The position numbers were made by a program, and so were the translations under genes. DNA of 32,681 nucleotides from Ancylomarina sp. DW003 (lineage in GTDB: Bacteria; Bacteroidota; Bacteroidia; Bacteroidales; Marinifilaceae). Location of the stretch: positions 1 to 32,681 of the forward strand of contig NZ_JAKJSD010000029.1 in the NCBI RefSeq assembly GCF_029029505.1, written 5' to 3'. The notes below the pieces were generated by a model. It made no database searches. It worked only from the letters and a program-made list of their open reading frames with translations, and was not told the origin of the DNA. This document shows positions 8,184 through 20,700 of this stretch, piece by piece (the stretch's first letter is position 1; each line of letters starts with the position of its first letter).

Positions 8184-9242
8184 TCATTCATCATCAATTT
8201 TTCGCCATAGATCAAGATAAATTGGAAGATGATCACTAAATCCTCCATTATATTTGTATCCAATATAAGTTCTAAATGGGCATCTTCCTTTGTAAGATCT
8301 ATCTTTCTCAATTAGATAATCGGGTGCGAATAGATGCATACCATTAATATCTGTTTGTAGAATGCCATCTGTTTGAATTAGTGATCCTGAAACGATAAAT
8401 TGGTCAAGCATACCCCAAACGCCTTGATATTTATGCGAACCAATAGCACTTTCTTTTTCCAGGATACTTGCTAGGTTGTATAGTTGATTACAATCTAACT
8501 TTTCACTTGGAATACTAGCTTTTAACGTTTTACTTATAGATTTATTGTTGGGGTAATCGTTGAAATCACCCATAATAACAATCTTCGATTTAGAATTTGT
8601 TTGAAATATAGAGTCGACTTTTGATTTTAGAAGAGTAGCAGCAGCTATTCTTTTGTACTCGGATTCTAACTGTCCTCCCCATCTCGAAGGCCAGTGATTA
8701 ACAAACAGATGTAAAGTGTCATCTGTATGTGTTGCACCTTTTACATACAAAATTTCTCGTGTAGTTGACTTTTTTATCGAAGTATATTTTAATTCTAAAA
8801 AGGAGGTGTCGATAGGAAAGAAGCGATTGGGTTGGTAAAGTAGTGCAACATCAATGCCTCTATGATCAGGAGATTCCCTGTGTATAATGTGGTAATCTGA
8901 TCTTTTAAGAGCAGTAGAATATAAAATACCTTTCAATGTGTTTTGGTTTTCGATTTCGCATAAACCAACAATTTCCGGTAATTCCCAACCTCCGGCACTT
9001 ATAATTATTTTGGCAATTTTAGAGCATTTATCTCGATACTTTTTCCAGGTCCAATATTTTTTGCCTTGTGGTAAAAAATCAGCATCGTTTGTTAAGCTAT
9101 CATCTTTTGTATCAAATAGATTCTCGACATTGTAGAACAAGATTCTGTAGTCAGGGCGTAACTCCTCTTTGGCGTTATTGGGTTGCGCTAATGAGTATAT
9201 AGGAAAATAGAAAACCAATAAAAAATATAGTCTATTTTTCAT
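8184..9242 (-). CDS. Secreted endonuclease/exonuclease/phosphatase-family protein
   Basis: This 352-residue protein begins with a signal peptide (hydrophobic stretch about 4-19, ending near SLAQ) and continues with the endonuclease/exonuclease/phosphatase fold. Catalytic landmarks appear in order: FYNVENLFD near the start of the mature protein, CEIEN (metal-binding Glu), NHWPSR (catalytic His), GDFND (Asp/Asn pair) and SDHLP (terminal Asp-His). The family cleaves phosphodiester bonds in nucleic acids, lipids or phosphoinositides, and the substrate is not evident. A secreted nuclease or phosphatase for phosphate or nucleotide scavenging is plausible. It is the last gene of the tight minus-strand group behind the giant surface protein, 12 bases from the lipoprotein gene. 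No strong terminator is seen after it. Confidence 0.88.
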   Translation of the reverse strand: MKNRLYFLLVFYFPIYSLAQPNNAKEELRPDYRILFYNVENLFDTKDDSLTNDADFLPQGKKYWTWKKYRDKCSKIAKIIISAGGWELPEIVGLCEIENQNTLKGILYSTALKRSDYHIIHRESPDHRGIDVALLYQPNRFFPIDTSFLELKYTSIKKSTTREILYVKGATHTDDTLHLFVNHWPSRWGGQLESEYKRIAAATLLKSKVDSIFQTNSKSKIVIMGDFNDYPNNKSISKTLKASIPSEKLDCNQLYNLASILEKESAIGSHKYQGVWGMLDQFIVSGSLIQTDGILQTDINGMHLFAPDYLIEKDRSYKGRCPFRTYIGYKYNGGFSDHLPIYLDLWRKIDDE

Positions 9243-9254
9243 GGTGAGATTGAT

Positions 9255-10610
9255 TTATTCGTCCTTTTCTATGAATTCAATACTCCCAATGTCAGGAGCG
9301 GCGTCAGAGATTCGCGAGTTGCCATTGAAATCTACAGGATAGAAATTGGCAATATCGAGTAGTGCTTTGTCGATAAGTACAGAATTCTCCTTAAAATTAT
9401 AGTCGTGTTTGCTAACACTTATAAATTCAGGATCAGAATTGAAAATACAGCTTCTAAAATTGGTAGAAAGATCGTTTTGCTTTTCTTCGCTGAGTTTAAT
9501 CAGACAATTTCTAATAATTGCATCAGAACCTATTTCTAATTCATTAGATCTTGTTCCCCAAATAATACTATTAGCAATTTTTAGATTGTTTTTATTATTA
9601 GAAAGATTACTTAAACATGGCTTATCTCTAAAGGATATTTGCCACTGATTGATGAAATTACAATGGTTGAATTCAAAATTACCATCACCTTCCAGAAGGA
9701 TTGCCTGTTCACCACAATTTGATACAATAACATCGTGCATCTTCAAATCGAAGTTATTTATTTTTATACCAGTGGTTGAAAAGTTCAATAATTTTGAATA
9801 TTCCATTTCGAGTTTATTATCATTTCTCTCAGATTCTAAGCTTAATCCTTTTACTGCATTTTCAAGATGAAGATGTGATATATAATTATCCTTACTTTCA
9901 GAATAAAAGGAGAGACCATTCCATTGAGCAGGTACACTATTGTATAATTCTTCTCGACGATGCGAGCCAAAAAATACTGGCTTATCAAAACTACCTTTAA
10001 TATTTAAATTGCCATATAAATGCAGACCTGCGTCTTTCTTGAAGTACACTTTTGTTCCTTCATTAATTGTCAGTTCACTATTTTGTTTTAAGAATAAAGC
10101 TTCTTCAATAAAATAAGGGCGTTTCGATGTCCAAACCTGAGACTTTATTTCATTTTCAGTAAAACGAATTATATCCTGCCCCCAGCTTTTAATTAAAAAT
10201 CGTTGAATTTTTGAATTAAATGTAAATTGTATGAAATCTTCAAGAAGATACGGATTATCTTCATCTCTATCTTCAACAATAAGTTTTACAAAAATGAAAA
10301 GGCTATCATTGGCTGGAATTTGAATCTGTTTCGCTGAATTTCCTTCAATTCCATTAATGTTTAGAAGGTAGTCGTTAACATTATTTTGAAGATTAATTTC
10401 ATCGATTAATATCGATTTCGAAGATGTATTGTAAACCTTTAATTGTTGTGTTGTTGAAGGAAGACTAGAGAATATAGTATCGAAACTTAAACTGTCTTTT
10501 GAAAAAGACAATCGAAAACTTGGATCATGATTAAAATCTTCGCCGTTATCACACGATAGAAAAAGTGTAGATAAAAACAGAATAATTAGAAATGAAAAAG
10601 TTATTCTCAT
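9255..10610 (-). CDS. Lipoprotein with beta-helix-like body
   Basis: The ATG at 10610 gives a 451-residue lipoprotein and is preferred over an upstream start at 10634, which adds eight residues before the signal peptide. The signal ends in the lipobox LFLSC. The acidic residues after the cysteine (Asp+1, Glu+4, Asp+5) resemble the lipoprotein export signals that send Bacteroidota lipoproteins to the cell surface. An N-terminal domain of about 110 residues (FDTIFSSLPSTTQQLKVYN) looks like a beta-sandwich. The centre has many short N-rich strands like a right-handed parallel beta-helix (HLHLENAVKGLSL, FEFNHCNFINQW), and the end has the AAPDIGSIEF segment seen in such proteins. No enzyme motif is visible. 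It sits between the PorP-like gene (26 bases) and the endonuclease-family gene (12 bases), so it probably works with the surface complex. Confidence 0.7.
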   Translation of the reverse strand: MRITFSFLIILFLSTLFLSCDNGEDFNHDPSFRLSFSKDSLSFDTIFSSLPSTTQQLKVYNTSSKSILIDEINLQNNVNDYLLNINGIEGNSAKQIQIPANDSLFIFVKLIVEDRDEDNPYLLEDFIQFTFNSKIQRFLIKSWGQDIIRFTENEIKSQVWTSKRPYFIEEALFLKQNSELTINEGTKVYFKKDAGLHLYGNLNIKGSFDKPVFFGSHRREELYNSVPAQWNGLSFYSESKDNYISHLHLENAVKGLSLESERNDNKLEMEYSKLLNFSTTGIKINNFDLKMHDVIVSNCGEQAILLEGDGNFEFNHCNFINQWQISFRDKPCLSNLSNNKNNLKIANSIIWGTRSNELEIGSDAIIRNCLIKLSEEKQNDLSTNFRSCIFNSDPEFISVSKHDYNFKENSVLIDKALLDIANFYPVDFNGNSRISDAAPDIGSIEFIEKDE

Positions 10611-10636
10611 AGGTATAAATTTTAAGAAAATCATTT

Positions 10637-11686
10637 TTAGAAGAACATAAATTCTTTAGTTTTCTTTTGTCTAATCTTTCTACGAGTTTTGGCAGCTTCA
10701 TTTCTGTTTCTTCTCATCAAATCACGAATCATCGATTTTGGCACATCTAAATTAATACCAAAAGTAATTTCGTGTGTACCATTACTTTGATTTGCTAAAA
10801 GATTATTAGAATAATAGTCATAAGAATATCCCAAATAATATTTAGCAAAATTAACGCCTAGCATTCCTACAATTTGGTCATTATTCCTATAGGATACAGC
10901 TAACCATAAACTTCTAACATATAACTTAGCAGTAATATCGAAATAGTTTTGAGAATCGATAGTTCGTCTAACTATAGCTGAAGGTTCCAGTGTAATTTGA
11001 TTATTGATGTTGAAGGTGTAACCTGCCGTGAAATAATAATGTCTTAACATGATGTCATTGTTAAAACCAGCATCACCCATCTTTACTGAAGATTCAAAAA
11101 GGTGAGCAATGGAGAATCCAACAAAATAATCATTGTTATAAAGAAAAACACCGAAATTTGCATCAGGAATGTAGGATACTATATCACCACCAGTGTAAAG
11201 AGGATCACCAACAGGAATATAATCTCCGTCGAATTTGTATTGGTAGAAAACGCCACCTAAGCCAAATGATAATCGAGTTCCTCTTTTACCATAGTATTGA
11301 CGATTGAACTCTAAATGATAAGCATAAGAAAATTCTACCCCTGTACGAGAAATAGCACCATATTTATCGTTGAAAATATAAGCTCCCATTCCTAATCCTC
11401 TTTGCGTACTTCTTCTGGCAAGCGGATTACCTACGGCGTCACAGGTTGTGCACCTTTCACCAAAATTTCGATGAATGCTTAACGCTTGAGTTTCCGGAGC
11501 GCCTTCGATACCGGCCCATTGTTTGCGTAAAGTTAAACGAACAGGTGTATAGATGCGAGAACCAGCCATAGCGGGATTGAATAAAAATCCATTCTCAACA
11601 TATTGACTATACAAAGGAAGTTGTTGAGCCTTTGCAGAAACATGTAATGCAAATATGAATATTAGAGTTATAAAAAAGTTTCTCAT
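10637..11686 (-). CDS. PorP/SprF-family type IX secretion outer-membrane protein
   Basis: This 349-residue beta-barrel protein has a signal peptide (cleavage near SAKAQQ) and the family's opening LPLYSQYVENGFLFNPAMAGS. Alternating aromatic/hydrophobic strands follow throughout. PorP/SprF proteins help secrete or anchor SprB-like type IX cargo at the outer membrane, and here the gene directly follows the giant cargo gene (37-base gap). Two features are odd. A CTTC pair lies in an early loop (about residues 79-82), and a strongly basic tail follows the last strand (RDLMRRNRNEAAKTRR... to the C terminus). The tail is longer than I would expect for the family and would point into the periplasm. 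The start is the ATG at 11686. Confidence 0.88.
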   Translation of the reverse strand: MRNFFITLIFIFALHVSAKAQQLPLYSQYVENGFLFNPAMAGSRIYTPVRLTLRKQWAGIEGAPETQALSIHRNFGERCTTCDAVGNPLARRSTQRGLGMGAYIFNDKYGAISRTGVEFSYAYHLEFNRQYYGKRGTRLSFGLGGVFYQYKFDGDYIPVGDPLYTGGDIVSYIPDANFGVFLYNNDYFVGFSIAHLFESSVKMGDAGFNNDIMLRHYYFTAGYTFNINNQITLEPSAIVRRTIDSQNYFDITAKLYVRSLWLAVSYRNNDQIVGMLGVNFAKYYLGYSYDYYSNNLLANQSNGTHEITFGINLDVPKSMIRDLMRRNRNEAAKTRRKIRQKKTKEFMFF

Positions 11687-11723
11687 TCTAGTGTGTAAGA
11701 GGCCTATGGATCGATTAATTTAT

Positions 11724-14700
11724 TTAACGTGCTATGGTTACTGTTCCTGTTAATGGTTTGGAGTCATCAGCTTCGATGGCATAATAATAAGAACCAATTG
11801 GTAGCTGAGAACTTTTATTATTTCCTTTCCAAGGATTTCCTTTATATTCATTTCCAGTACCAGTAAACTGATAAACACTTGCACCTAATCTATCGTAAAT
11901 GACAATTGTTAACCTTTGAATATATTCGATTCTTAAAATATCCCAATAGTCATTATAACCATCCTGATTTGGTGTGAAAGCTTTTGGTATTTCAATTATT
12001 CGATCATATAAATATTCTAAATTAATAATTGTATCTACTGCACAAAAGTTTTGATCTTTAAGAGTTAGTCTATACTTTCCTCTATCTAAATCAGTAATTT
12101 CTAAATCCGTTTCAGGAAGAAGAGACCATAAATCAGCGCCCGTTTCAATTTCCCAGGTTGCGTCATATGCTGGAATACCACCAAATGCTTTTGAGAATAT
12201 TTCACCGTCATTAGCACCTTCAACAGTAGGTCTGTTAGCTTCAACTCTTAGTAATAATTCTTCCGGTTCTTCAATAACTACACTTGCTGTATCCTGACAA
12301 TCATTTTTGTCTGTTACAATAAGTTCATATTTTTTAGGACGTAAATTACTAATATCTTGAGTTGTTTCACCATTTGACCAGTTAAATTTATATGGAACAG
12401 ATCCACCGCTTACAGTTGCCGAAGCTTCTCCATCATTCTGACCATAACAAATAACATCATTAAATATATTAATTTCTGTGATAAGTGTATCCGGTTGAGT
12501 TAAATCTACTGTATTTGTAAATTCACAGTTCTCATTATCGATGACTGTATAAGTATAGGTACCTTCTCTCAAGTTATAAATGTTTTGAGTTACGGCACCT
12601 GTGTTCCAACTTACGGTGTAAGGTATAGCACCAGATGTGATTTCAAGTTCAACTTCACCATTTTTATCTCCATAGCATAATGGTTCTTTAATAGTGTGGC
12701 TTCCCGCGAACAATGCTGGTTCATTTATTTCAAAAGTATATTCTGATGACACACATGCTCTCGAGTCAGTAACAATTACAGAATAACTTCCCGGGCTAAG
12801 AGCAGCTTGATCTTCATTTGTTGCATTACCAGGATCGGTTCCGGTCCATGCATACGTATAATTTGGAGTTCCTCCTTTAGGGTATATGTTGATATAACCA
12901 TCAGTTAGACCAAAGCATGAAATATGATCGATACCATATTCTACCGTAACTAAATCAGGTTGTTTTATTTCTTGTTCAAAAGTAATGACTTCATTCGTTA
13001 CATTATCTGTTACAGTTAAAGTGTAGATACCAGCTTCTAAGTTCTCAATTTTAAGAGGAGCATCTATATTCTTATAGTGGTTGTCAGCTTCCCATGATAG
13101 GGTGAAATCACCACCGCCATCGTCACCTTCATTTAAAACTTCAATTAAAACTTCAATTGAACCTTCATTGCCACCATAACAAACTGGTGTTGTTTTTGAA
13201 ACAAGAGACACAAGCATCTTTTCAGGTTCAAATATTCTGGTTTCAGTGATGGCTCTACATCCGTTAGCATCTAAAACTTCGATAATATAAACACCTTGTC
13301 TTAGCTTATCAACAGTATAAATCCCAGAAAGGTTATTGAATGATTTTTTTGAATACTTACTAGGGCCTGAAATGAAGATGGTATAAGGAGGTGTACCACC
13401 TATAGCTGTTGCAGTAATTTCGCTGTCAAGTAACTTGTTGTCTGTGATGTGTGTTGGTACTGCACTAATACTAACGACATTTGGTTCGTTAATCGTTACT
13501 GTATTTGAAACAATACATCCTCTTGCATCGGTAATCTGATAATCGTAATCCCCTTTTGCTAAATCATAAATCTTATCGGCATGAGAATATAAGCCTCTAT
13601 CACCTTCCCAAAGAATAGAGTATGGTTTTGTACCACCCAATATATTGAGTTCAGCACTACCATTGGGCTCATTAAAACAAGCTACATTATTTGAAAGGTG
13701 ATTGACAACCAATGCTGTTGGTTCAAGAATGATAGCTTGATCGGTTACCGTTTGACCAGCAGATTGTACCGTTAAGGTATAAGTTCCCTGGCTAAGTGCC
13801 GAAATTGATTTTGTATTTGCTGTGAATCCTGAAGGGCCTGACCACGAATATGAATAGGTGCCACTACCTCCAATTGCTGTCGCATTTAAAGCACCGTCGT
13901 TATACCCAGTACAAGAGATATCTTCTTGATCAATAATTTGAGACACTAAAAGATTACCTTCAGGTAACATGATGTCCTTAGTGATATCTCCACAAGAGCT
14001 TGCATCATTTATAGTAACAGTATATAAACCTCCAACGAGGTTTTCAAAAATAGCATTGTCTTCATCGAAAAAGGTTGGACTGAATCGAGAATAACCATTA
14101 GGTCCCGAAACGGTATAAGTATATGGAATAGTACCTCCTAAAATTTCGAGTCTAAAACTACCATCGGACGCTCCAAGGGCACTAACTTCTTCCTCTACAA
14201 TAAGTCCCAATTGGAGTGGTGATTTTTTCTCAAGTTCAACAGTTCTTTCGTAGCTACATTCTTTTTTATCTTTTAATAATAGGGTGTACTTGCCGAAATC
14301 TAGACCTGCATTGTTTTTAGTATAAGATCTGAAATCGTTAGGTCCGGACCAAGCAAAGCTGTATCCACCATTTCCACCATAAGGTACAATAGTTATAATT
14401 CCATCCTTTAAATCATTACATGTCGGTGATATTTCATCAGAAGTGACAAAGTTTAATTCTATTGGTTCTTTGATGACAACATCTTGTAGCTTAACACAGG
14501 CATTTTTGTCGGTTACTTTTAAAGAATAAGTGTTTGCAGCAAGATCCTTAAATTCACCCGATGTATTGGTGGTTGCATCTATAGTATATTCATAAGGAGC
14601 AGTTCCTTTATCCGCCTCAACGAAAATCTCTCCTGTTGACTCTCCAAAACAATTGGCATCACTTACTGTTAGTTTATCCAAAACAATAGCTTCTGGTTCA

Positions 14701-17700
14701 ACTAATTCAAATATTTCTGAATAAAAACAGTTGTTTGCATCTGTAATTTTTATGGTGTAGTTAGCTCCTTCTACATCAGTTAATGCGGGAGAATTAGAGC
14801 TAAACCCTTTGTCCGAACTCCAGTCGTACAGATAAGGTGCTACTCCACCTTTTACTTGTGGATCAATAGAACCATTCTTGTCACCAGCACATAAAATATC
14901 TGATGAGGCAAAATCGAATGTAATTTCGTCAGGAGAAGTGATTTCTACGTTTTCTTCATCAGATTTACAATTGTTTCCATCCTGAACATGCACGATATAA
15001 TCATCGGCAGCCAATCCTGTGATATGATTTGATGATTCAAGACTGCCATCAAGATAGTAAGTTAAATCTCCTGTTCCTCCCGAAGCATCAATAGCAATTT
15101 CACCATTGGTAATATTAAAACACTCTAAATCTGTTTTGGTGATATTATTTATAAAAATTTCGTAGGCATTAAAGATATCTACAGATTGTATGCTTCCACA
15201 ACCGTTTAAATCAATAACTTCGGCAAAATATTTCCCTGGCTCAAGCTTTGATACCAAACTTATTCCATCGTCTTCATGAGTTGACGAATCAATTTTCTGG
15301 GGCTTATCAGGATCATTAGTTTCTTTTGACCAAAAGAAACTGTAAGGTGCTGTACCATTAGTAGCAACAGCCTTTATGAAACCATCTTCATTACCATAGC
15401 ACTGAACATTGGTTTTTGTAAATTCAATGGTGATGTCAGATACTTTATTCATAGTAACTTCTATTGTTGAATAGAGTTTACATTCGTCTCCGGTAGGTGG
15501 ATTGTAATTTATCTCAACTCTGTAGGAACCAGTTTCGTGAACAACAATAGTTGCAGATGTTTCTTTAGGTAAATCAGAAAAATCGGTATCTGTAGGCGAT
15601 TTAAATGCCCATTGAAAAGTTGTCCTATCATTAATTGGAAAATAGGTGACGTGATCGAGAGTTGCAGAACTACTACACCATTCTGGGTGCTCAGGTAATG
15701 TTTCTTGAAATGAAGGTGGCCCTTCGCCGTCATCATCTACGGGTGTTGCGCTCCATCCATCATTACCACCAGCATCAATATATTTACCAATAATTCTATG
15801 TGAGTTGCTGTCGGTCATGCTAATGTTTTCTAAGGAAGCATGATAGATAACTTGGGAGGGGGTAGAATTAATAAAAGCTTTTTGTCCACTTTTGTTTGAT
15901 TTTAAATAGACTAATGAACAGTTAACACCCTCCATTGTTAATATATTGGTTAGATTAATCGTTCTTCCAGCCTGTATTGTGTTTTCTCCATATCCCAAGG
16001 TGAATTCTATATTGAAAATAGTATGGTCTCCAAAAATCTGCCCTTGTTGACGGAAGATTACGGTTTTGAACTCTCCTTTTCCAGTAAAAGAATCGTCCTG
16101 ATTAATGTCAATCTCACCATATCCGTCAAATATGGCATCACCAAATGCAACGTCATTATTGCTTACACAAAAAATGCCACCTTTTTTTGGAAAATATAAG
16201 GTTGAATTTGTAGCAGTAAATGTGAATGGAGAGACAAGTAGGTTCATATTCCATGATTGGAATTTTTCAGCATTAATAGTAATAAACGAACCTGAAATAG
16301 TAAGAGATCTATTGGCAATAGGCGATGTGTTTAGAGAAGTAAAACTGGAGATTGATAGGTTCAAACCTTTTGTATCAAGTGCACCTTCGTCAAGAAATAA
16401 ATCACCAGATGTACTTAATTCACTTTGAAGAAACCAAGATTGATCTTTACCATCGAAAAAGATATCACCATCGAGAGTTTTACTTGCAAAATCGATTGGT
16501 TTATTATCCGTTAATCCATCGCCTTTGAATTTAAGATCACCTGACATTTCAAGTGTCATATTTTCGCTGAAATCCAAGAATCCATGAACATCAAGTTGGT
16601 TTTGTACTTTAAAAATTGATGCAGGGTCAACATCATCAGTCCAAGTGATATTATGACATTCCGCATCAGAGTTTACCAATACAGTCTTACTTCCTAAGAA
16701 TGATTTAGAATCGAAGAATACATTATCCAGTTCGGTTGGAATACATCCTTCAGATGTTCCTCCTGATGTTTTACTCCAGTTCAAATAATTAGACCATTCG
16801 TCATTTAATCCGTTACCAACCCAATACAAATCAACCGCTGTAATGGAATTTACGGTCCAATTCGTAACATTAGTATGTTCCAATGAATTGTTGGCAGTAT
16901 AAGTGACGGCAGAACCAACACCATTAATGTCGGTTAATTCTATAAAGTTTGCATTTAGGCTAGTTTTAACTTCCAGATCTGCTTGTTTTCCACTTTTACT
17001 TCCTTTAATATGAATAGGAAAATTACAAGAACCAAGAGCTGTGAAATCTTCAATAGGAAAGGTGATATCTGATTGAAACAGGAACGTATTGGGTTTGGTA
17101 CCCTTATTCAGTGTTAGTTTTCCAATGTCAAGAGTACCATATACCTCACCACCTTCTTCAAAGGTTAGATTATTAATCCGAGTTTTAATAAGATCTGAAC
17201 TTAAACTTCCTCGATCGGTAAACAAAATTGAATTAAAAGTGTAGGCTCCTAAGAGGCTACCTCCAATAAAAAAATCTTTGTTGCTGTGGATGATAATTTG
17301 ACTATTATCTGCTATCAATGTAAAAGTTTCTGAAGCAGTTTCGTCTGCTGTAAATATGTAAAGAGCATAACCATTCTCATAACCATGAATTGTAAATGTT
17401 GAATTGCTTATATCCAATGTTCTTTTTTTTCCAACACCTGAGTTTTTAGCTTCAAAATAGTTACATGATATATTGTATCCTGAAGATATAAAATGACCAT
17501 TATTTAGGGTTAAGTTCTCATCTATGGATAAATTACTGGCGAGAGTCCATTCTCCGTTTATACCATCAAAAGTAACATCCTTAGGAAATTCAAAATCAAA
17601 AAGATTAAGCGTGTTCCCTTTTTCTGTCGAGCGGAAATAAAAATCAACATTAGGAATATTAACCGATAGGGTAGGGTTTAAATACAGTGATCCGTAAATA

Positions 17701-20700
17701 TAAACACTGGAAATATCAACAAGTCCAGTCTGGAAAATAGGAGATGTGCCTTCGGAGCCTCTCCAATCCATTGTTCTACAACGAATATCTCCGGAGCCCG
17801 TTGAAACAACTTGATTTTTACCCGAAAATGAATTGACATCAAAATGGACATTATCAAGAGCTGTTGGGACACAAGCTCCCGGAGCTCCACCAGATGTGGT
17901 TGACCAATGATTAGGATCATCCCAGATTCCGGTTCCTCCAACCCAAAATAAATTTCTGGTTATGGGAGCAGAGGCAAATGCCCATCCATCGTTGTTTCCT
18001 AAGTCAATTGAATTATTGGCCGTAAATGTTGCGTCAGGTGTTGCCAATACATCAAGCAAATTAACTTGTGTAACACTAATTGGATTTCCATTTTTATTTT
18101 TGAATATAGTTTGAGAACCTGCTGATAAACTTGAAATATCTATGGTTCCTTCACAGGCTCCTATAGCTGTTAAATCACCAATATTAAAAGTTTTCTCATG
18201 GATGAATTTATAGGTTTTTCCTTGAAACAATATTAAGTTTTCTACATCGAAACCTTCGTTCAGAAAGTTTGCATTCGATTTGAGATCGATTTGATTAAAA
18301 GAAACATTTTCACCTCGGATTGAAAAAAGAGCCGTACCCGTTTCTTTGTTGAAAGTTATATGGTGAAAATTAACAGTTTCATTACCGTTAGTAACTTCAA
18401 CTTTACCATTTTCATCAACAATTATTTCAGATGTTCCGGCATCGAAGGTCAAATTTTTAGGTGTTAAGAAAATTCCTTTAAGATTAATGATTGAACTTCC
18501 TAAGTCTAATGTTCTGATGTCACTGAAGTTTGAATAAAATTCATTGCAAGTAATTTCGAAATTATTGGAATTTAATATTCCTCTTTCCAGCTTGATATTT
18601 CCCGAAGTTTCAAACTTGCTATCAATATTCCATGTGCCGGCTTTGTCATTATTTCCCTCAAACGTCACATCGTTTGCCAATAAAACTTGATCAAGTTTAA
18701 TGTTTCCGGTTGCAGCTTCATTTTTGAAAAATATTGACCCGTTAAAAGTAAAAGATACAGCTGGTAGAGTCGAGAAATCAAGACTACCGTAAATATGTAA
18801 ATCACTACTACCTTCAAACTTTAAATTCGTTGCATCCGACCAAATCATATCATTGCATTCAGGAATACGTGTTCCATTAACAGCGACTGTTGTGCTTCCA
18901 CCAGGAGCTAAACTAGCTTCATTAATAAATACATTATCTAAACGCGTAGGTACACATTCCGGATCCCAGTTTTTAGGATTAAACCAATCAGAATCTTCAG
19001 TACCTTTCCAGGTGAAGTTATCTCCAGAACCAGTAAGTGTTATATTCCAGCCATCATAATTTGAAATACCAAATGAATTGCTTGCATTTAAACCAGGTGT
19101 TTTAATTGTGCCGAATCCATCTTTGACTTTTAAATCAGTAATCTGCACAAATGAGATTTGATTTGAGTTCACATCGCTAACAATCGTTGAATTTTCACCT
19201 TCTCCTATTAAATAAATAAATTCAGAACAGGATCCTTGGGCAATAAATCCATTGTTATTTACAATCTTTTGTTTACTGTCTGCAGCAAAAAGATATGTTT
19301 TACCTGACGAAAGACGAAATATGTTAAAGTTATGATCTCCTGAAATATTTGCTCCTGCCGAGAAATGAACTTCTGCAAAATTGACAGGGGCAATACTTTC
19401 GTTTGAAAGATTTGCCTTTTCTCTAGGATCAATAAAATGAACATTATTGTAACTGATTGTGGTGTTGTGCATGTTATAAAAACCTGCGTTTTGAGCAATT
19501 AATTCTATTAGATAATTTCCATTAATATTGAAAGAACGTCCTTCAACATCCCAAGTTTTTAGAAAATTACCGTTTAGTTGAAGCTTTGAACTACCAAGAT
19601 TTAAGGTTCTGGTAAGGTTACCAGTTGATACAAAACGATTTAATCTTAAATCGTTGTCATTTGATGTGATTGTACCTGATTCTAAATATAAAGTGTTGTC
19701 TGGGATTTGAAGGGCTGTGGCTAGCTGCCAGGTTCCTAATCCTGAAAAATAAACATCTCCCTTAAATGGATTGTTTATTGTAATACTATGAGCAGCATCT
19801 CCTTCGAAATGTGTGGTGCCAAGTAAATCCCATGTTGCACCACCTGCATTTAAAGAACCAAAAATACTAAGTTTAGCATCCCCGGATAAAGCAACATCAC
19901 CTGAAAGGATCAAGTTTTTACACTCAGCATCACTGTCAATCTCAATATTATAAGTTCCGCTAATTTCTGCATTGTCAATTCTTGAAGGGACACAGTTTTT
20001 ATTCCAGTTACCAGGCGTACTCCATTTGTTATCTACAAGTCCATTCCAACTATAGTTCTCAGGAGTTAAGGCAACAATATTCCAGCCAGTATTTCCACCC
20101 AAATCAAATGAATCATTTGCATTAAAAGGCGCGGCTGCTCCTGAGGCAGTTATGTTTTGTATTTTCAGGTATTCTAGTATTACAGAGTTAGCAACGATAC
20201 TACCATTACCATTCACGCCTGAAACATTGATGTGTTCACTACAAGTACCAATAGCAGTCCACTTGTTCTGAACTGTTTGATCGGCTCCATTATGAATTTC
20301 ATAATCGTTACCTCGGGTAAAGGTTAGATCTTGAAATTGATTAACTCCTTTTAAACTACCACCTCCCAAAAAGGTGACATGATTAAAATTAACAGATAGA
20401 TTGTTGTTTAGAATAGAAGCTCCATTTTTTTGAAATTCAACATCGTAAAAGCTAATAGGTGAGCTGCCGGATATATCTATACTTGCATCAACAGCATTCG
20501 AAATAATTTTAGAATTGCCAGGGTTTAAGTTTAGGTTATTGGCATTTATAAGTAGAATTGAAGCTCCTGCTCCGGTTAACGTGATCTCAGAATCGTTTAA
20601 ATTCCATGTTCTTGAGATTGCATTATCGGCAACTATTTGTCCACAAGTTACATCAGCTTCGAAACTTAAATGACCTTGTTCGAAATAAATGATATGATTT

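Noticed and set aside
16105-16428. 107-codon plus-strand ORF inside the giant gene
   Set aside because: It is antisense to the fifth N-terminal module, with no signal sequence or known motif.
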